From an uncultured Pseudomonadales bacterium (GTDB lineage Bacteria; Pseudomonadota; Gammaproteobacteria; Pseudomonadales; Cellvibrionaceae): a DNA stretch of 64,000 bases. The stretch covers positions 186,001-250,000 of the forward strand of contig CANKXO010000006.1 of assembly GCA_947487765.1 (NCBI GenBank), given 5' to 3'. This document shows, piece after piece, positions 55,436-63,450 of this stretch. Both the position numbers and the translations under genes were made by a program. Numbering within the stretch: position 1 is the stretch's first letter; every line of letters starts with the position of its first letter. The notes under the pieces are model-generated. The model did no database searches, had not been told where the DNA came from, and saw only the letters and a list, made by a program, of their open reading frames with translations.

Positions 55436-55441
55436 CGCAGA

Positions 55442-55496
55442 CCCCTATATATAAATATATAGAGATACTGGAGGTATCTCTAAATATTTATAGGGG
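55442..55496. repeat. Large imperfect hairpin beside the iterons
   Basis: An inner perfect 9-bp stem (TAGAGATAC / GTATCTCTA, loop TGGAG) is extended by TAAATAT/ATATTTA and CCCCTA/TAGGGG with small bulges, about 55 nt overall. With the adjoining repeats it looks like part of a replication origin (unwinding element or single-strand initiation site), or a strong terminator without T-tract. Confidence 0.65.
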
Positions 55497-55560
55497 GCAG
55501 GGGTCGGCACGTTGTGATGCAAGCGCACGATTTTAACAACTGAAAATGGAGAACGTTCTA

Positions 55561-56103
55561 GTGGAACAATCAAAACCAAAAAATAATCAACCGACCATTG
55601 TGCCAGTGACAAAGATCGGATTGATCAACACATCACCACAAGGTGTCCTGTGCTTGGATCTCGGTACCAAGACCGGATGGGCATTCCAATCGATCAATGG
55701 TTTGGTCACCAGTGGCACAGCTGAATTTAAAAATGACCGATGGCAAGGCGGCGGTATGCGGTTCTTAAAATTCAGTCACTTCCTCACGGATTTGTATAAC
55801 CATCAAAAAATTACAACCGTGTATTTTGAAGAAGTGCGCCGTCATCGCGGGGTTGATGCGGCCCATGTGTATGGTGGACTCATGGCCCACTTAACGGCTT
55901 GGTGTGAGTGTCACAACATCGCCTACGAAGGTGTGCCGGTGAAGACAATTAAAAAATTTATCACGGGCAATGGTAATGCGAACAAGCAAAAAGTGATTGA
56001 TGCGGTGACTCAGCTAGGGCACACCCCCGCTGATGATAATGCGGCTGATGCCTTAGCCATTCTTCACTGGGCGCGAGACAATCGTAAGGTAGGGACAGTG
56101 TAA
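55561..56103 (+). CDS. RuvC-like Holliday junction resolvase, phage type
   Basis: 180 aa from GTG 55561 (GGAG nine nt upstream); ATG 55546 is an alternative. RNase H-fold acidic residues are visible: Asp in CLDLGTKTGWAF, Glu in VYFEEVRRHRG, and Asp pair in ADDNAADALAIL. GGLMAHLTAWCECHNIAYEG and the KTIKKFITGNGNANKQKVID loop match phage RuvC-like proteins. It resolves branched replication or packaging intermediates. Its stop overlaps the next start. Confidence 0.85.
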   Translation: MEQSKPKNNQPTIVPVTKIGLINTSPQGVLCLDLGTKTGWAFQSINGLVTSGTAEFKNDRWQGGGMRFLKFSHFLTDLYNHQKITTVYFEEVRRHRGVDAAHVYGGLMAHLTAWCECHNIAYEGVPVKTIKKFITGNGNANKQKVIDAVTQLGHTPADDNAADALAILHWARDNRKVGTV

Positions 56104-56477
56104 TGCGTGACGAATGGACGATTGAAAAAGTCGCAGAGCGATTTGAGGAATGTGCAAGCGTATTGAATCGATTACCGGATAATGATATCTCGGGTTACTC
56201 AACCTACTGGCCTGAAATTATTTATACCGAAAAAGAGATCAAGCGACAGCCAGTTAAGACATTACGTTTAAGACCATTGCCTGATGCGATTGATCGTATG
56301 GAAGAAACCCTCCAATGGATTTTATACGTGCATGAAGATTGCCGGAAATTGGTTTGGTTACGTGCCTATCGAACACCGTGGCGTGAAATTGCGAGGCAAG
56401 TGGGGGTGTCGCCAAGATCAGTTAGGCGATATTGGGATAGGGAGTTAAGCGAAGTAGCGAGGCGTCTCGTAGAGTAA
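56103..56477 (+). CDS. DUF6362 family HTH protein
   Basis: 124 aa: MEETLQWILYVHEDCRKLVW then LRAYRTPWREIARQVGVSPR and SVRRYWDRELSEVARRL form a sigma-like helix-turn-helix at the C-terminus. The DUF6362 family is typical of prophage early/late switch positions, and this one ends the replication operon. It may act as a regulator of later genes. Confidence 0.8.
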   Translation: MRDEWTIEKVAERFEECASVLNRLPDNDISGYSTYWPEIIYTEKEIKRQPVKTLRLRPLPDAIDRMEETLQWILYVHEDCRKLVWLRAYRTPWREIARQVGVSPRSVRRYWDRELSEVARRLVE

Positions 56478-56864
56478 CGTAGTCCTGCGTAGCATTGCGT
56501 AAAGTGGGGGTGCCACAAATTTCCCGATTTCGTGCATAATGCGCTCCATCATCAAATAAATCTCTGGGCAGCATCGTCAATCCTATAATCCTAACCGCTA
56601 AACGTAATCAATCCCCTTTTTAGTCGTGAGCGTGTGAGATAGGTTCGATGTGTTGCTCAGAGAACCATTTTAAATTTAAAAAACATCAACGTCCTGTTGA
56701 TATATTAAAAATCTAGAGAAAGTGTATGTCTTCCGTTGCTGACAAGTTGCGTGTGTTAGTTGTGGACGGCTATAAAATTATATAGTGGGAGTCTAGTTGT
56801 GATTTTATGTTTTATTAATTATATTTTTTCATTTTTTAAAAAACCAAAAACAAAAGAGGTTGTA
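56478..56864. other. Intergenic region between the replication operon and cargo
   Basis: Short direct repeats of GCGTA (CTGCGTAGCATTGCGTAAAG) follow the DUF6362 stop. Otherwise it is AT-rich with no gene; it contains the leader of the DUF1508 gene. Confidence 0.35.
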
Positions 56865-57200
56865 ATGAAAGAAGGAAAATTTGAGATTTTTAAAGATGTG
56901 GCGGGAGAATTTCGGTTTCGTCTAAAGGCTGAAAATGGCGAGATTATTTTAGCCAGTGAGGGCTACACGGCAAAAGCCAGTGCGCGCAAAGGCATTGACT
57001 CGGTTAAACGTAACGCTCCCTATGACGCCTGTTATGAGCGTAAAAATGCAGAGAATGGACAGCCTATGTTTAACCTCCGAGCACAAAATTATGAAGTGAT
57101 TGGTACGTCCGAATTGTACGAATCTCTGTCTGGTCGTGAGAATGGTATTGCGAGTGTAAAAGCTAATGCGCCTTGTGCGGTGGTTGTGGATTTGGCGTAG
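56865..57200 (+). CDS. Double DUF1508 (YegP-like) protein
   Basis: 111 aa from ATG 56865, chosen for the GAGG site before it; an in-frame upstream ATG at 56760 would add a hydrophobic stretch. Two DUF1508 repeats: GKFEIFKDVAGEFRFRLKAE...GYTAKASARKGIDSVKRNAP and GQPMFNLRAQNYEVIGTSEL...NGIASVKANAP. A small cytosolic protein of unknown role, common in stress and plasmid contexts. Confidence 0.85.
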   Translation: MKEGKFEIFKDVAGEFRFRLKAENGEIILASEGYTAKASARKGIDSVKRNAPYDACYERKNAENGQPMFNLRAQNYEVIGTSELYESLSGRENGIASVKANAPCAVVVDLA

Positions 57201-57259
57201 TTATTTGGGTTGGACAAGTTTTTATAAGCTGAAAAATTTGGTGCGTTCCATTGGTTGAC

Positions 57260-58015
57260 TTAGGTAAAAATTTTTTGAAATAGATCTGTTATTTTAGTTA
57301 GGTCTGATGCTATCAGTATCATTTGATCCCATAACTGTTTTAGCTTGTTTGTATTTGGTTTTTTCTTTAAAGCCTCTTCCTGGAAATGTTCATGCATGGC
57401 GCTTAATGCATAGCTGTTATGCTTTTCAACAATGTCTTTCAACTGATCTAATAATTCTGTTATTGGTTCTAAGTTATTGCCACCTACTGATAATGTATCT
57501 GTATGAATATCTCCTCCTGATATTGTGGAGCCAATCACATCGCCGCCAACTTTTACAGTGTTTGAACGGTTGTCAAAAATGTAGGTGTTTTTTTTCATTC
57601 TGTTATTTATAGCATCATTTAGTGTAGATTGGACTTCTTCAATAAAATCTCTCTCCGAATTTACAAATAGCTGTTTGTTTGAACCATCATATAAAATATC
57701 TAAGGCGTGATCACTTTTTGCAAATAATTGTTTTAAACCAATAAATGTAATTAAGCCGCTTCCTAAAGTGATTAGTGAGCTAATTATATAAATTTTTGTT
57801 TCTAGTATTAAGTTTAACTCTAGCGCTAAAAAAATAGGTGTAAGTATTGAAAAAATAAATACAGCTATTGCACCAAATAAAAATTGATCATTAAACCAGC
57901 GTTCTTTGGGGATTGGTGTTATATCTGTAGAAGAAATATGTTTTATATAAAAAATCTTAGATCCAAATTTTATTGTTTCTGCTGTTATTTCAATATCATG
58001 TTCGTTTTTTTTCAT
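57260..58015 (-). CDS. DUF6232-like membrane protein
   Basis: 251 aa. An N-terminal beta segment (ITAETIKFGSKIFYIKHISS) and two transmembrane helices (FLFGAIAVFIFSILTPIFLA and YIISSLITLGSGLITFIGLK) are followed by a short domain (HALDILYDGSNKQLFVNSER). Then come a Gly-rich beta linker (VKVGGDVIGSTISGGDIHTD) and a C-terminal coiled helix pair. It matches the general plan of DUF6232 proteins with an added C-terminal part. Reads opposite to its neighbours, so likely an independent cargo gene. Confidence 0.6.
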   Translation of the reverse strand: MKKNEHDIEITAETIKFGSKIFYIKHISSTDITPIPKERWFNDQFLFGAIAVFIFSILTPIFLALELNLILETKIYIISSLITLGSGLITFIGLKQLFAKSDHALDILYDGSNKQLFVNSERDFIEEVQSTLNDAINNRMKKNTYIFDNRSNTVKVGGDVIGSTISGGDIHTDTLSVGGNNLEPITELLDQLKDIVEKHNSYALSAMHEHFQEEALKKKPNTNKLKQLWDQMILIASDLTKITDLFQKIFT

Positions 58016-58272
58016 ATGATTATATTTTTAAAGTCAGTTTTTGTTAGGTGTCAGAACCCCTCTGGCAGGCCACCACTAGGCAGGTGACGCGGGTGCTGGA
58101 CAATCAGTAATGATCACGAACATCCTTGTCGATTTGGATATTATCTTATTGGTTGCCTGCTATGTCTGTAGGACATATCTCACATGCAAACGAGAACTAG
58201 TTCCGATTTTGTATATCCCCTCTCATATAGAATCTGCGCCGGGAATTGACTAACAGCCAAGAGGGGACATGC

Positions 58273-58761
58273 ATGTCTATTTTCTTAAATTACGAAGGTA
58301 TCAAGGGTGAAGCATCTGATAGTGGTCATAAAGACTGGGTTGATTTAGAGGACCTTCAGTGGGGTATTTCTCGCTCCATCACTTCTTCCACATCAACACA
58401 AGGTGATAGAGAATCATCTAATGCTGTGATAAGCGATTTGATTGTTACTCGAAGAATGGACAGTGCAACTCCGAAATTCTTTATAGAATCTTGCTGTGGT
58501 ACAGGTAAAGACGTCACAATTCATTTGACAAAAACAGGTACTGGCTCCGGTACTGATACCTACATGGAATATAAGCTAAAAAATGCTCTGATTAGTAACT
58601 ACAAAGTTATCTCTAATTCGCAAGATATAGAGAGGCCTACAGAGGAAATAAAAATCAGTTTTATTGATATAGACGTTAAATATACGCCATATGATGAAGA
58701 CGGTAATGCAGAGTCTCCAATCGCTGTTGGTTTTGATACCGCGACTAATACCAAACGTTAA
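58273..58761 (+). CDS. hcp: Hcp-family type VI tube protein, orphan
   Basis: 162 aa from ATG 58273 (GAGGGGA 5-11 nt upstream). The Hcp1 fold is visible: MSIFLNYEGIKGEASDSGHK, WVDLEDLQWGISRSITSS, ISDLIVTRRMDSATPKFFIE, KNALISNYKVISNSQDIERP and EEIKISFIDIDVKYTPYD. Hcp hexamers form the inner tube of T6SS and carry effectors; the fold is shared with phage tail tubes. No other T6SS structural gene is in the window, and the next two genes are not secretion genes. Confidence 0.88.
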   Translation: MSIFLNYEGIKGEASDSGHKDWVDLEDLQWGISRSITSSTSTQGDRESSNAVISDLIVTRRMDSATPKFFIESCCGTGKDVTIHLTKTGTGSGTDTYMEYKLKNALISNYKVISNSQDIERPTEEIKISFIDIDVKYTPYDEDGNAESPIAVGFDTATNTKR

Positions 58762-58785
58762 TACTCCCAACGATAAGGATGTGTC

Positions 58786-59352
58786 ATGTCTATTAGCTTA
58801 AAAGAAAAACTAATTGATCGATTTGAAGGGGTACCTGTTTACGCTATGGGTGAATATCACCCAAAACGTGGCGGTGAAAACCCTAAGTTTGATGATTTTA
58901 GCCAGCTTATTTTGGATTTTAAAGACGGTAAATCTGAAGCTATCGATTTATTTAGTAAGGCATTAAATGGTTTATTTAGGCGCTCTTCTATAAACCAGTC
59001 TCAGTTTGTTATTGCGACGGTACCCTCCTCGACTAAAGGTAAAAGTCATCAGGGGTTTGAGTCATTAGTAACCGAGCTATCTAAACGTTATAATGTGGTC
59101 AATAAATCGCATAACTTGCTTAAACGAACAGCATCTATCGAGCCTGCCCATAAAGGTGGTGATAGGGCAATTAGTAATCATTTAAGTACACTTCAGGTTG
59201 TCAGAGGTAATGCGAATATATTTGACTCTCCTGTTGTTCTACTTGATGATGTGACGACAACAGGTAACAGCCTTAAGGCTGGTATTATGAAACTGCAGCG
59301 ATCACACGCCAAAGTAATTGCTGCAATAGCTCTTGGAAAAACGGTGACATGA
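58786..59352 (+). CDS. ComF-like phosphoribosyltransferase
   Basis: 188 aa with the PRPP loop SPVVLLDDVTTTGNSLKAGI (about residues 146-165) and an earlier PSSTKGKSHQGFESLVTELS segment, typical of ComF-like PRTases but without the zinc knuckle. It lies 24 nt after hcp and overlaps the DprA gene by ATGA. PRTase-DprA pairs occur in putative conflict loci, where a nucleotide or its derivative may be a signal. The substrate is unknown. Confidence 0.8.
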   Translation: MSISLKEKLIDRFEGVPVYAMGEYHPKRGGENPKFDDFSQLILDFKDGKSEAIDLFSKALNGLFRRSSINQSQFVIATVPSSTKGKSHQGFESLVTELSKRYNVVNKSHNLLKRTASIEPAHKGGDRAISNHLSTLQVVRGNANIFDSPVVLLDDVTTTGNSLKAGIMKLQRSHAKVIAAIALGKTVT

Positions 59353-60041
59353 CATCAATAGGTCTTAACTCTAATATAGTGGAAATTCCTATTAGTGATC
59401 CACAATATCCTGAAAGTTTAAGATCAATTATTAACCCTCCTCAGATCCTCTATGCCAAAGGTAACTTAGATCTATTAAGTTATAAACCCGGTGTTTCTAT
59501 TGTTGGCACAAGGAAAGCAAGTAAGAATGGTATAGAGATAGCCAAGCGCTTGGCTCGTTTTGCTGTAGAGCAAAATCAAGTTGTGGTTAGTGGCTTGGCC
59601 TTGGGTATTGATGCCGCTGCACATGAAGGTTGTTTGAATGCTGGGGGTAAAACTATAGCCGTTCTTGCAAGTGGGCTACATATTGCTACCCCCAAAAAAA
59701 ACGAATACTTAGCTCAAAGAATTTTGGATAGTGGTGGCCTTTGGGTTTCAGAACACCCTGAAGGTGTTAATCCACAGCCTAAATATTTTGTGCCTAGAAA
59801 TAGAATTCAGGTTGGTTTGTCTACTTGTTCTATTATCGTCGAATCAGAAAAAAGTAGTGGCACTACAACGCACGCCAAGTTTTGTAAACAAGAAAATCAT
59901 CCGCTTTTTGCTGTGATTCCTGTTGACGGCAACCCTCTGCGATTAGTTTCTTCTGGCCCTGAGATGATGGTTAGAGATTTTGGCGCAAAGCCACTTAAAT
60001 CAAAACGTGATTATAGTAGTTTGTTAGATGTTTTTAATTAA
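59349..60041 (+). CDS. DprA/Smf family protein
   Basis: 230 aa with the Rossmann core of DprA: YPESLRSIINPPQILYAKGN, VSIVGTRKASKNGIEIAKRL, VVVSGLALGIDAAAHEGCLN, IAVLASGLHIATPKKNEYLA, FVPRNRIQVGLSTCSIIVES and SGTTTHAKFC. It is shorter than chromosomal DprA (usually 280-380 aa) and lacks the C-terminal winged helix and N-terminal SAM-like region. That suggests a specialised role. Translationally coupled to the PRTase and closed by a strong terminator. Confidence 0.88.
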   Translation: MTSIGLNSNIVEIPISDPQYPESLRSIINPPQILYAKGNLDLLSYKPGVSIVGTRKASKNGIEIAKRLARFAVEQNQVVVSGLALGIDAAAHEGCLNAGGKTIAVLASGLHIATPKKNEYLAQRILDSGGLWVSEHPEGVNPQPKYFVPRNRIQVGLSTCSIIVESEKSSGTTTHAKFCKQENHPLFAVIPVDGNPLRLVSSGPEMMVRDFGAKPLKSKRDYSSLLDVFN

Positions 60042-60050
60042 GAAATGAGA

Positions 60051-60084
60051 AGCGATTAGTGTTTATATGCTAATCGCTTTTTTT
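60051..60084 (+). terminator. Rho-independent terminator of the hcp-PRTase-dprA operon
   Basis: Perfect 9-bp stem AGCGATTAG / CTAATCGCT with a 10-nt loop and a run of six extra T. It starts 9 nt after the DprA stop. Confidence 0.9.
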
Positions 60085-60091
60085 ATGTTTG

Positions 60092-60328
60092 TTATTGGTG
60101 ACTGTTAGCCGCGCGGCGAATAATATCATTTAGATCTACGTCGCCATTCGATATTGCTTGAAGCTCGTTTGCGCTAAGACTTTCAATTAATCTAAATCTT
60201 CGTTGTTCCAATTCTTTTTGTGCATATTCTTTCCAAGAGTCGTTTGTTAATGTTTCTGCTATTGCAGGATTTGATTGGGTGTAGCCTATAAAATAGTTAA
60301 ATAAGTCTTCTTTGATTTTCTCCAACAT
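60092..60328 (-). CDS. Small protein with NGDVDLNDII C-terminal module
   Basis: 78 aa from ATG 60328 (AAAGGAG upstream). Soluble, helical. WKEYAQKELEQRRFRLIESL and SANELQAISNGDVDLNDII are both echoed in the 107-aa protein at 60879 (WREKAEKEIADRKNVICEAL and IELEVIAGGEVDLSTII), so the two are paralogues. Carries the shared promoter-like element upstream. Function unknown. Confidence 0.65.
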   Translation of the reverse strand: MLEKIKEDLFNYFIGYTQSNPAIAETLTNDSWKEYAQKELEQRRFRLIESLSANELQAISNGDVDLNDIIRRAANSHQ

Positions 60329-60360
60329 TTTTTGTCTCCTTTGTTGTGTTTTGTTGGGAT

Positions 60361-60390
60361 CATTAACGCTTCTATTTAGAAGATAAGCAA
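60361..60390 (-). promoter_or_regulatory. Shared promoter-like element, copy 1
   Basis: On the minus strand TTGCTT, 18 bp, TTAATG, with GAAGCG directly before TTAATG, and CCAACAAAAC after it. Ends 32 nt before the start of the 78-aa gene. Confidence 0.75.
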
Positions 60391-60422
60391 GTTCATTTCT
60401 GTAAATAAAAATAAAATTCAAC

Positions 60423-60452
60423 TTGATTGATTTTGTGACTGAAGCGTTAATG
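60423..60452 (+). promoter_or_regulatory. Shared promoter-like element, copy 2
   Basis: TTGATT, 18 bp, TTAATG, with GAAGCG abutting; followed by AATAACAAAAAAC. Lies 30 nt before the start of the 109-aa gene at 60483. Copies 1 and 2 are divergent and 33 bp apart. Confidence 0.75.
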
Positions 60453-60482
60453 GAAATAACAAAAAACAACAGGGTGGAAAGT

Positions 60483-60812
60483 ATGGAAAAAAGATACGAT
60501 GTTAAAGATGATGATAATGTTTATATTGAAAATGTAAGCTTGGATATTGCAGAGACTATATTGGCGCTGTGTTGCAATGAAGAGGTGGATGCCTATTTAA
60601 CGGAAAGTCAGCCTGTGGAAGCGATGCTGTGTGATAAAAAGTATGTCATTACTGAGACGGAAAGGCTGATTAACCCCGCAGGGCATCACCCCGATGATAG
60701 AGTATTTAAGCAAACAAAAATAGCTATCCATTGTGATGAAATACCTAAAGCTCTGCCTAAATGTAATCTTCCACTTTACGCACATGAAATTGAAAAAATT
60801 ATAAAGCAATGA
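60483..60812 (+). CDS. Hypothetical 109-aa protein
   Basis: Start ATG 60483 is chosen by its GGTGG site and by the conserved distance to the shared promoter element; an in-frame ATG at 60423 would lie inside that element. YDVKDDDNVYIENVSLDIAE and QPVEAMLCDKKYVITETERL suggest a small alpha/beta protein. A Cys pair (LALCCNEEV) is present. Not recognised. Confidence 0.6.
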   Translation: MEKRYDVKDDDNVYIENVSLDIAETILALCCNEEVDAYLTESQPVEAMLCDKKYVITETERLINPAGHHPDDRVFKQTKIAIHCDEIPKALPKCNLPLYAHEIEKIIKQ

Positions 60813-60813
60813 G

Positions 60814-60843
60814 TTGATTGATTCGTTGAATGAAGCGTTAATG
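60814..60843 (+). promoter_or_regulatory. Shared promoter-like element, copy 3
   Basis: TTGATT, 18 bp, TTAATG, with GAAGCG abutting. Begins 2 nt after the stop of the preceding gene and lies 35 nt before ATG 60879. Confidence 0.75.
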
Positions 60844-60878
60844 ACTTTACCCAAATAAACTAAAAGGAGAAGAAGTAT

Positions 60879-61202
60879 ATGGAAAATCATGAAGAAATTA
60901 ATGCATCTATCGCTGAATATGTTGCTTCAATGGAAAAGGAAAAACTGGAAAATGTATCCTCGGAAATAAATTGGCGGGAAAAAGCAGAAAAAGAAATAGC
61001 TGATAGAAAGAATGTTATATGCGAAGCGTTAAAAGTACATACTAGAGAAGAATTGTTTGATATTTTAGAAATTGCTTTTAATCTGCGTCCACCAAATGAA
61101 AGCAATCATTGTGAATTAATGAAAGCTTTCAGTGGTATAGAGCTTGAAGTAATTGCAGGTGGCGAGGTAGATTTATCTACAATCATTAACTCGGCATTAT
61201 AA
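60879..61202 (+). CDS. Hypothetical 107-aa protein, paralogue of the 78-aa protein
   Basis: Helical and charged; AAAGGAGAAG precedes the ATG. Contains both segments shared with the 78-aa protein (WREKAEKEIADRKNVI; FSGIELEVIAGGEVDLSTII) separated by an insert rich in acidic residues (TREELFDILEIAFNLRP). Not recognised. Confidence 0.65.
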   Translation: MENHEEINASIAEYVASMEKEKLENVSSEINWREKAEKEIADRKNVICEALKVHTREELFDILEIAFNLRPPNESNHCELMKAFSGIELEVIAGGEVDLSTIINSAL

Positions 61203-61640
61203 AGATAAATTAACAGTTGGACCTTGTTGCGCTAATGAAGTAATAGTGAGTTCATACGATATATTTTTTAGTATAAAAATATGTGCAGCTTGGAAACGGA
61301 CTGCACACACTTAAGGCGTTTTTTGGCGTCTGTGAGCGGTTTTTATTTTACTTTAGGTGTTCCTTGAAAAAATATTTTAAATCTCTTGATAGTTCTAAAA
61401 AATGGGTCCTCTGTGGCTGTTCGCGCCATGCGGGGTACAAAGCCGCCGCGCTTCGCTAGTGACAGTCTAAAATAACGGGTTTGCACCTTTGCGGGTTTGC
61501 ACCCAATTATTTGTTTTCCAATTTCTTGTGCGTAATGCTGCTGTTTTCTTATTTGAACTCGCATGCAATATGATAAATCCTCATAAGCATATAGTTTTCT
61601 ACTAACGTTACCTTTTGGTAATCCAATATATTATTTATTT
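61203..61640. other. Intergenic region before the methyltransferase
   Basis: Contains two direct copies of GGGTTTGCACC near 61478-61503 and a GC-richer patch (61415-61460) unlike its surroundings. A minus-strand frame there (61564-61343) is not called because it lacks a good ribosome binding site and has an odd, Arg-rich composition. Confidence 0.35.
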
Positions 61641-62894
61641 ATGCAGACAACCATTGTAGAAGCGGTTGAACACTGGTCTGTTCAACGCTTAATTCCCTAT
61701 GCTAATAACGCACGAACCCATGATGATAGTCAGGTATCACAAATAGCAGGCTCAATCGCTGAGTTTGGTTTTGTAAACCCAATCCTCGTTGGTGAAGACA
61801 ATGTGATTATTGCCGGTCATGGCCGTTTAATGGCAGCACAGCAGCTTGGGCTTGAGTCAGTGCCTGTGATTGTATTGTCCCATTTGAATGACGTTCAACG
61901 TCGCGCATTAGTGTTGGCAGACAACCGTATCGCTGAATCAGCAGGGTGGGATGAAGAACTATTAAGCCTTGAATTAGGTAGCTTGCATGATCTAGGTTTT
62001 GATCTTGATGTTATTGGTTTTTCAGATAGCGAGCTTGATGAGTTAATGCAATTTGATGATCCCGCTAATGACTCTGATGCAGATGCCATCCCCGATGTTG
62101 AAGATGTCGTCATAAGTAAAGCCGGTGATCTGTGGCAGCTTGGTGATCATCGACTCTTGTGTGGTGATTCTACCTCTGAAGAGGATGTTCAACGCTTAAT
62201 GGATGGGCAGTTGGCGGATATGGCCTTCACCGATCCACCGTACAACGTGGATTATGGCAATAACGCAAAAGATAAACTGCGTGGTAAAGATCGACGTATT
62301 CTTAATGATAATTTAGGCGATGATTTTTACATCTTCTTAAAAGACGCTTTAACAAACCTGATTAGTGTAACGAAAGGCGCATGTTATGTGGCCATGTCTT
62401 CCAGTGAGTTGGACACACTACAAAAAGCCTTTCGAGATGCCGGTGGCAAATGGTCGACTTTCATTATTTGGGCCAAGAATCATTTTACGATGGGACGAGC
62501 CGATTACCAGCGTCAGTACGAACCGATTCTTTATGGCTGGAAAGAGGGGAACGAACATTTTTGGTGTGGTGACCGTAATCAAGGCGATGTGTGGTTTGTG
62601 AACAAGCCGATCAAAAATGACCTTCATCCAACGATGAAGCCTATCGAGTTGGTTGAGAAGGCTATCCGTAACTCAAGTAAGACTCGTGATGTGGTTCTGG
62701 ATTTATTTGGGGGGTCGGGTAGTACATTGATTGCCTGTGAGAAGTCAGGCCGGTCAGCCCGTTTAATTGAACTTGATCCCAAGTATGTGGATGTGATTAT
62801 TCGTCGTTGGCAGGATTACACGGGACAACAAGCGGTGAGATTAAATGATGAAGTTCTATTTGATGAATTAGCTGATGTTAAAGCAGTGGCTTGA
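61641..62894 (+). CDS. ParB-domain-fused DNA methyltransferase
   Basis: 417 aa. N-terminal ParB/Srx-like domain (about residues 13-105: LIPYANNARTHDDSQVSQIA, GHGRLMAAQQLGLESVPVIV), an acidic linker, then a beta-class N4/N6 methyltransferase with the catalytic DPPY (MAFTDPPYNVDYGN, about residue 199) and the SAM-binding FGGSGSTLIACEKSGR. Typical phage orphan methylase, usually placed just before the packaging genes. It may protect phage DNA from host restriction. Confidence 0.92.
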   Translation: MQTTIVEAVEHWSVQRLIPYANNARTHDDSQVSQIAGSIAEFGFVNPILVGEDNVIIAGHGRLMAAQQLGLESVPVIVLSHLNDVQRRALVLADNRIAESAGWDEELLSLELGSLHDLGFDLDVIGFSDSELDELMQFDDPANDSDADAIPDVEDVVISKAGDLWQLGDHRLLCGDSTSEEDVQRLMDGQLADMAFTDPPYNVDYGNNAKDKLRGKDRRILNDNLGDDFYIFLKDALTNLISVTKGACYVAMSSSELDTLQKAFRDAGGKWSTFIIWAKNHFTMGRADYQRQYEPILYGWKEGNEHFWCGDRNQGDVWFVNKPIKNDLHPTMKPIELVEKAIRNSSKTRDVVLDLFGGSGSTLIACEKSGRSARLIELDPKYVDVIIRRWQDYTGQQAVRLNDEVLFDELADVKAVA

Positions 62895-62918
62895 GCCGTC
62901 ACTGCTTGGAAAAGTTGA

Positions 62919-63221
62919 TTAATGTTGGCTTGTTAAGTGTTCATCGAGCCAAATGCCAAACGTTTTCTGGAGAGTTTCTCTTAGCGCCATGCCAACGTCG
63001 GAGTCTCCTGTGCCAAAGCGTTCAAATTCAGGTTTTTTAAAATGTGTCATCATATTTTTCCAGAGTGTTCTGGCAGCGTCCCAAAACAATGTCCGTTCGC
63101 TATTTTCTGGTAAGTTGATTTTTTGGAGTTCTGTATTAAATAGTGTGGTGAGTTTGAGGTTAGCCATTTCCCATCCCTCAATACAGTATAAATTCCAACA
63201 TATTGTGTCGAGCTGTTTCAT
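62919..63221 (-). CDS. Hypothetical 100-aa protein
   Basis: Starts at ATG 63221 (AAGGAA upstream); the internal ATG at 63167 would give an 82-aa form. Helical: LTTLFNTELQKINLPENSER, TLFWDAARTLWKNMMTHFKK. Not recognised. It carries copy 4 of the shared promoter element. Confidence 0.6.
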   Translation of the reverse strand: MKQLDTICWNLYCIEGWEMANLKLTTLFNTELQKINLPENSERTLFWDAARTLWKNMMTHFKKPEFERFGTGDSDVGMALRETLQKTFGIWLDEHLTSQH

Positions 63222-63253
63222 ATTTTTTCCTTGGTATGTTGTTTTGTTGACGC

Positions 63254-63283
63254 TATTAACGCTTCTATAGTAAGCAGAAGCAA
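63254..63283 (-). promoter_or_regulatory. Shared promoter-like element, copy 4
   Basis: Minus strand TTGCTT, 18 bp, TTAATA, with GAAGCG abutting; followed by GCGTCAACAAAAC. Ends 32 nt before ATG 63221. Confidence 0.75.
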
Positions 63284-63387
63284 GTCATTTATTGTCTATT
63301 CGATGGCTGTATTGCTTTATTGTTATTGATAAATTGTTAAGCGATAGACCGCAGCATATTTCATAACATTAAATGGTTAATAATGAC

Positions 63388-63417
63388 TTGCTTCTTCTGT
63401 GAATCGAAGCGTTAATG
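63388..63417 (+). promoter_or_regulatory. Shared promoter-like element, copy 5
   Basis: TTGCTT, 18 bp, TTAATG, with GAAGCG abutting; followed by GCTTCAACAAAAAC. Ends 33 nt before ATG 63451. Divergent from copy 4. Confidence 0.75.
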
Positions 63418-63450
63418 GCTTCAACAAAAACATATTTAGGAGGAAAAATT

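Noticed and set aside
58273-58761. Full T6SS cluster around hcp
   Set aside because: No TssB/C, TssJ-M, ClpV, VgrG or PAAR gene is in the window; hcp is an orphan here.
61343-61564. 73-codon minus-strand frame before the methyltransferase
   Set aside because: No good ribosome binding site, Arg/Lys-rich unusual composition, and direct repeats inside it.
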